Below are positions 7,796 through 11,929 of a DNA stretch of 11,929 nt, in pieces. The stretch is taken from NCBI GenBank assembly GCA_013365365.1, contig JABVXU010001023.1, forward strand, positions 1 to 11,929. The letters run 5' to 3'. The notes beneath the pieces were generated by a model. The model was not told the origin of the DNA, made no database searches, and saw only the letters and a list, made by a program, of their open reading frames with translations. Source of the stretch: Cruorifilaria tuberocauda. Lineage: Eukaryota; Nematoda; Chromadorea; Rhabditida; Onchocercidae. A program made the position numbers and the translations under genes. Every line of letters begins with the position of its first letter. Position 1 is the stretch's first letter.

Positions 7796-8001
7796 TTTTT
7801 TATTATCTCAAGAAAAATCAATATTGCTATCGTTTAATACATTTATATATTTCATCAAAAATTTCCAATGATTTATAATACATGTGATAATTTTTATTAT
7901 CTCAAGATAAAACAAAAAGAAAAATCAATATTGCTATCGTTTAATACATTTATATATTTCATCGAAAATTTCCAATGATTTATAATATATGTGATAATTT
8001 A
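7796..8001. repeat. Imperfect tandem duplication, about 94-107 bp
   Basis: The segment with TATTATCTCAAG at 7801 and GAAAAATCAATATTGC at 7812 recurs at 7895 and 7919. The second copy carries a 13-base insertion after TCTCAAG. The remaining ~80 bases differ at only a few positions (for example CATCAAAA versus CATCGAAA). It is a recent local duplication with no coding content. Confidence 0.93.
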
Positions 8002-8287
8002 CTTGAAAAGAATAAATCAAATTTGAAATCTTTTTTTTTCAATTTTCAAAAAAATTTTTTACAAAATATATTAAACCAATTTACAAATAGCATTTTTAGG
8101 CTTTACAGATAGTAAATCATTGAATGCTTAATGGATAAATATTTTGTTTTAAAGTAATAAATTGTAAATCATCCTCAATTTTTCATTTTAAATCGTTATT
8201 TTTACTCGTTTTAAACGAAAACCAATAAAATTTTATCTTCTTTTCAATTTTTTAATACAACTTTTTTTTTTTGGTGGTATTATCAGT

Positions 8288-8315
8288 GGATGTAAGCTAA
8301 GCTAAGTCAAGCTAA
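8288..8315. repeat. Short TAAGC-rich run
   Basis: TAAGC, TAAGC, TAAGTC and AAGC follow one another. It resembles the TAAGNN hexamers at 5392 but is out of register and too short to interpret. Confidence 0.4.
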
Positions 8316-9023
8316 CAAATTCCAAAATGAATTTCCGAGAAAGCATATTTACTATTATTGTTACCATGGAAAGAGCGTAATTTTTCAGCTTCACTTTCAT
8401 CTCTTTTGAAGAAATTTCATGAAATATTTTTTTTTTCACTTCTCAAACTTTACAATGCTAACTAATGTTGCGATGAAAAAAAAAATCATCAAATATTAAA
8501 TTAGAAATGAATTGGTTTACTGACAAATCCAAATCCGTTTCATTAAATCAGGATTATTATTCAAATATTCATCTTTGCTGCATTCGAATAAATCATTTTG
8601 TAAAGTTTGAAAAGTTAAAAGAAGGAAAAGGTTTTTTTTTTCTGTAATACGAAAAGTTTACTTTGGAAAAGTAATTTTCAATTTGTAAGCTGAAATTGAA
8701 TTTCTCATAATTAATTTATAGTTTGCACGATCGATAAGCTATCAAACTGACATTTTAAAAAATAGTTTGACAACTTTTTTTTTTGAATTAATAAATGAAA
8801 TTTCTAATTTCAGTTTTTTTTCATTTGAAAATTAAAATTTAAAGAAAATGCATAAATCAATAATTATCATTTTCATATATTTATTTTGATAATCCTCAAA
8901 TGACATTCTCCTTCATACATAATTTATCAATTCATGACAAATGAGAAAAGATAAATTCCATTACAATTATCACTTTTTTCATTACTATTTATTATAATTG
9001 ATAAAATGCATGGAATCTATATT

Positions 9024-9149
9024 CATGATATATTATAGTTATCATTGTTATCAGCATTACAACTATTTCTTTTTTCATATTAAGAAACTAATAATAATAC
9101 TGATTGATTTCTTATTTCATGATATATAATAGTTATCATTGTTATCAGC
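9024..9149. repeat. 32-bp direct repeat pair (9024-9055 and 9118-9149)
   Basis: The copies start CATGATATAT and end TTATCATTGTTATCAGC, with one mismatch in 32, offset by 94 bases. Each carries two TTATCA (GATA-type) sites nine bases apart. Surrounding DNA is AT-rich and noncoding. Confidence 0.92.
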
Positions 9150-10017
9150 TATTTCATTTCTATAATTTCACCCTATCAAATAATTTTCATTAAATTTTAT
9201 AAATAAATTCTATATCAAATTGTATGATATTTCAAATATTCCAGTTGTTTTAATTTAGAATAATCACTAAACTTATCACATTGCTGATAATTTTATATGA
9301 ATTTTTTGTGCATTTCAAAAATGATAATCACTGGAAGATCGAGTGATAAAGAAATGAACAATAAATGACAGTTCAAATGTGAAAGTTGAAAGGTGAAAGA
9401 TTATTTCGCCGAAAAAAGCATAAAATTGATTATATCAACAAATAATTCATGTAAATTTGTTAGAAAATATCAGAAATCCATTATACAATCATAGAAGCAT
9501 TACTGCTAAATTTCATTTTTCAAACTTTAATCCAACAAGTAATTACTATGAAAAATTTACAAATATCTTTGTAAATATTTATTAAGTAATTTAAATTTTG
9601 AAATTTGAAAAAAAGCTTTCATAAATTTAATTCTTGAAATTGTAAAGCAAAAAAGGTTCCATAGTAAAAGTGAACTTATCGTGAAGAGTTCTAAATTTAA
9701 ATTCCAAATTTAGACAATGTTGTTATCGTGAAATAGTTGCATTATAATTGTGGAAAGAGCGAATGAAACACTCAATTACTCATTTAATTCCGCATTTTGA
9801 GAGATAAGAAAGGAATTTATATATCTTCCCATTTCAACTTCCTTCAAACTTTCATATTTGTTTACTAATTTAGAGAAAGAATATCTCCCTTCACTCTACC
9901 AGTATATTCCCGAATATCATGGAATTAAGCTGTCATTTATGCATGTATGATACGTATTTCAACGTTTTTGACGTATTTTTGATGAATAATTTGAATATCT
10001 ATGTAAACAACATTTAT

Positions 10018-10125
10018 TTTAAAATAACAGTAACAATGTGTTACTTTAAAATAACAGCTAACAATATGTAGGTTAAAAGGACAGTAACAATATGTACTTT
10101 AAAATAACAGCTAATAATTTAAAGT
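10018..10125. repeat. 27-bp tandem repeat, about 4 copies
   Basis: Units around AAAATAACAG start at 10021, 10048, 10075 and 10101 (spacing 27, 27, 26), each followed by TAACAATATGT or a variant. The third copy is the most diverged (AAAAGGACAG). The open frame beginning at 9919 runs into this array. Confidence 0.88.
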
Positions 10126-10257
10126 ACATTATTTAACATATTAACAAAGTAAATTAAATTAATCTTTGTCAATTAAGTTAATTGCTATATTATGATATAA
10201 GCTTTTCAACATATGCTGATTTATGTATTTATGATGTCAGCTAATAATTAATTATGC

Positions 10258-10390
10258 TAATTTGATAAATTAAAGATATTGTTGTTTTAAATATCTATCA
10301 GATAGATTTAGCTTATTGATAAATATGTTAATTTGATAAATTAAAGGTATTTTAGATAAGTGTTATTTTAGTTATCTATCAGAAAGGTAT
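10258..10390. repeat. 71-bp period imperfect duplication
   Basis: TAATTTGATAAATTAAAG occurs at 10258 and 10329. TATCTATCAGA downstream of each also repeats. The copies differ by small insertions, indicating an older duplication. Confidence 0.8.
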
Positions 10391-10881
10391 TTGAAATGAT
10401 GTAAATTTTAAAAAAGAAAAATTTCTTCCCATAAATGAAATGCATTTCTTTTTTTCTCTCTCTCAAAAAAAAAAGTTAATTTCACTTTCTGAATGATTAA
10501 TTTATCAATTTAACACAAAAGAATGGTGTGAATAAATAAGACATTTTGAAAATAATAAAAAGGAAAATTGTTAAAATTTTATTTCAACCATTTCTCTAAT
10601 ACATTTTATTACTTCAAAAAAAAAAAAAAAAGAAAAGTAAGTGCAAATTGCTACTTTTATACTTTTTCTAAATCAGAAAAGCATAAATGCATGAATTCAA
10701 TTTAACTGCAAAATTATCCATCTAATCGATCATTTAAACTTTTCACCCTTTTCATCGATTGATTATAATTTACTACAATTAAATTTCTGCTATTAGTAAG
10801 CTTAGCTTTTTGATTTTAAAAATTTAGAAGACATTTCTTTGATTATTAATTAGCAATTTACATAATTTTATCAACAAATAA

Positions 10882-10924
10882 ACACGTAAAGCTACGTTAA
10901 TATACGTGTAACTAGCGATACGTG
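10882..10924. promoter_or_regulatory. Cluster of TACGTG-type sites
   Basis: ACGT cores occur at 10884, 10894, 10904 and 10920. Three read as TACGTG on one strand or the other (CACGTA at 10883, TACGTG at 10903 and 10919), and ACACGTA/TACGTGT form a 7-base inverted repeat. TACGTG is the known core of HIF-1 and related bHLH-PAS binding sites. The first three cores are exactly 10 bases apart, about one helical turn. It lies about 350 bases upstream of the Ly-6 exon. A regulatory role is inference. Confidence 0.35.
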
Positions 10925-11269
10925 AAAGGAATTTCATGAATGTCTCTGAAGTAATTGAATTTAACAATTATCCAAATCTTTAAATTTCAATTCTTCAAAA
11001 ATTGAATATTTATAAAATAGATTTTAATTTTCAACTAAATTAATTAATTAAGTTATAATGGCTTCGGAAAATATTTTAAATGATTTAATTGCAAATTAAA
11101 TTAATAAAAATGTCTGAACTATGCATGAAAACAAAAAAAAAATCCAATCAAGATATTTCAAATTATTTGTTGTTTAAAAAAAGAAATCGATGAATAACTC
11201 TGATTTTTAATTTTTTTTAATTTAAAATTTTAATGGAATAATTTATCAGATATGCAAATGATATTTCAG

Positions 11270-11384
11270 CTTCACGAATTGCATGCTATAGCTGTATGAG
11301 CCCATACCTGGAACATCAATACATGTATATATCACACCTGTATCGACGACCAATGTCCTTTACACAGAAATGTGATCAATCCAG
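11270..11384 (+). CDS. Internal exon encoding the start of a Ly-6/uPAR (LU) domain, ODR-2/HOT-like
   Basis: The exon is flanked by ATATTTCAG on the left and G|GTATAT on the right, and is distinctly richer in G and C than the DNA around it. Only one of its three frames stays open across the whole exon. It needs two bases (CT) to finish an incoming codon, then reads SRIACYSCMSPYLEHQYMY and continues through SHLYRRPMSFTQKCDQS, leaving AG for the next exon. The CYSC pair followed by Cys 26 residues after its second cysteine is how LU (three-finger) domains of Ly-6 proteins begin. The pattern most resembles the nematode ODR-2/HOT proteins, secreted or GPI-linked neuronal surface proteins; that match is from memory. 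The remaining cysteines and any GPI signal must lie beyond the window. Reading on without splicing is open to 11541 but turns low-complexity after 11384. Confidence 0.72.
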
Positions 11385-11616
11385 GTATATCTCACACCTT
11401 CCTTCTCTCATGAAATTTCGATCAATTTTATTTTTTAGACTTTCTTGGATTTATTCTAAATCGGGAAAAAAAAAACTCTCTGAAATGAATGACGTGAATG
11501 TTGCACCAATGTTTAATAGAGGAAAAAAGATTTCATCTTGAATTTCTGATTTCCTAAAAATTGTAAAATTACTTAATGCTTCAATTTTTTTCTAGAACAT
11601 TTTTTCAATACACTCT

Positions 11617-11660
11617 TAGCTTAAGTTTGAATTTTAAGTTTAGCTTAAGTTTGATTTAAT
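11617..11660. repeat. 24-bp tandem duplication
   Basis: TAGCTTAAGTTTGA occurs at 11617 and 11641, with AT-rich spacer between. It is a small slippage-type duplication within the intron. Confidence 0.8.
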
Positions 11661-11868
11661 TTGAAATTATTCTATCACTAACGATAGAAGACAATTCTAA
11701 TAAAGCTTAATATCTTTTCATTAATAAAAGTTTTTTTTTTAATTTATTTATAAATTAAATTTGGTACAAATTTTTATCTTAGCTTCAAGCTAATTACAAA
11801 AAAAAACTTCATTTTTTCCAAAACTTTAAAATTCCCAAAAGAATGAAAGAAACTTTTTTACTTTTTTT

Positions 11869-11869
11869 C

Positions 11870-11900
<31 letters not shown>

Positions 11901-11929
11901 TCTCTTTCTCTCTCTCTCTTTCTCTCTCT
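11869..11929. repeat. (CT)n array punctuated by TTT
   Basis: Pyrimidine-only array running off the window. CT runs are broken by TTT at about 11879, 11891, 11905 and 11919, giving a higher-order period of 12 and then 14 bases. The total length is unknown. Confidence 0.95.

Larger units (their letters stand above)
3082..11269 (+). other. Very large first intron (inferred), about 8.2 kb
   Basis: It opens with GTATGT at 3082 and closes with ATATTTCAG at 11261-11269, a normal nematode acceptor. The bulk is AT-rich noncoding DNA with stops in all frames, many small tandem duplications and a few less AT-rich islands (about 5230-5680, 6480-6720, 7300-7750). These islands hold candidate alternative first exons. 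Parts not covered by other entries (for example 3385-4600, 8005-9000, 9155-9950 and 10390-10880) show only A/T-rich filler with no gene that I can support. The intron status depends on the 2970 exon really joining the 11270 exon. Confidence 0.5.
11385..11929 (+). other. Start of the next intron
   Basis: It begins with GTATAT and becomes AT-rich with stops in all frames. A TTTTTTCTAG acceptor-like string ends near 11595, but what follows has no cysteines or other Ly-6 features, so I do not call an exon. The next exon is probably outside the window. Confidence 0.55.

Noticed and set aside
8380..8470. TTTTTCAG acceptor at about 8388 with a following open frame
   Set aside because: The frame is short, contains a poly-T run and has no donor or motif.
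9919..10071. About 47-codon frame starting MELSCHLCMYD
   Set aside because: It reads into the 27-bp tandem array. The CxxC near its start is not followed by Ly-6-like spacing, and there is no leader.
11385..11541. Read-through of the Ly-6 exon to a stop at 11541
   Set aside because: Composition changes sharply at the GTATAT donor and the extension lacks the remaining LU cysteines. Splicing at 11384 is more likely.
1..11929. Search for tRNA, rRNA, CRISPR or transposase
   Set aside because: No cloverleaf, conserved rRNA stretch, regular spacer array or transposase frame was seen.

Overview
The window looks like nuclear DNA of a nematode, most likely a clade III (filarial-type) worm. It is very AT-rich, full of homopolymer runs and short tandem duplications, and has no long reading frame. 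Coding signal comes only in short exons bounded by GT donors and (T)TTCAG acceptors. The one confident protein motif belongs to a nematode Ly-6-like secreted or GPI-anchored family. I see no rRNA, tRNA, CRISPR array, transposase or bacterial-type operon. Species assignment is inference.

The best-supported gene is on the + strand and extends past the right edge. An exon at 11270-11384 (AG before, GT after) encodes the start of a Ly-6/uPAR (LU) domain: a CxxC pair in the peptide IACYSCMS and a third Cys 26 residues further on. Far upstream, 2970-3081 encodes a clear signal peptide (MKLILLLISFLQQGYGS) and ends at a GTATGT donor. This leaves one base of a codon, and the Ly-6 exon needs exactly two bases to complete one. 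Joined, they give a signal peptide, a short basic/aromatic linker and the LU domain, with an intron of about 8.2 kb. The cysteine spacing and residues resemble the nematode ODR-2/HOT Ly-6 family, but that assignment is from memory.

Inside the 8.2-kb intron are at least three further short reading frames, starting near 5632, 6420 and 7671/7681. Each begins with Met plus a hydrophobic leader and can reach a GT donor in the same phase. They are candidate alternative first exons feeding the same Ly-6 exon, as recalled for C. elegans odr-2, which makes isoforms with different N termini. AT-rich DNA produces hydrophobic frames by chance, so these are hypotheses for testing with transcript data.

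The rest is noncoding. Positions 1-2969 are flanking/upstream DNA with ATT, GA and CGAT microsatellites, a 40-bp duplication and a 25-bp tandem repeat. The large intron holds a 40-bp duplication, a 38-bp minisatellite (4754-4943), an exact 56-bp direct repeat rich in GATA-type sites (5025-5219), a degenerate telomere-like hexamer array (5392-5427), a diverged 64-bp repeat pair (5505 and 5901), a nested inverted repeat (6851-6948), a ~100-bp tandem duplication (7796-8001), a 32-bp repeat pair (9024 and 9118), a 27-bp tandem array (10018-10125) and a cluster of TACGTG sites (10882-10924). The window ends in a CT-rich array inside the next intron.
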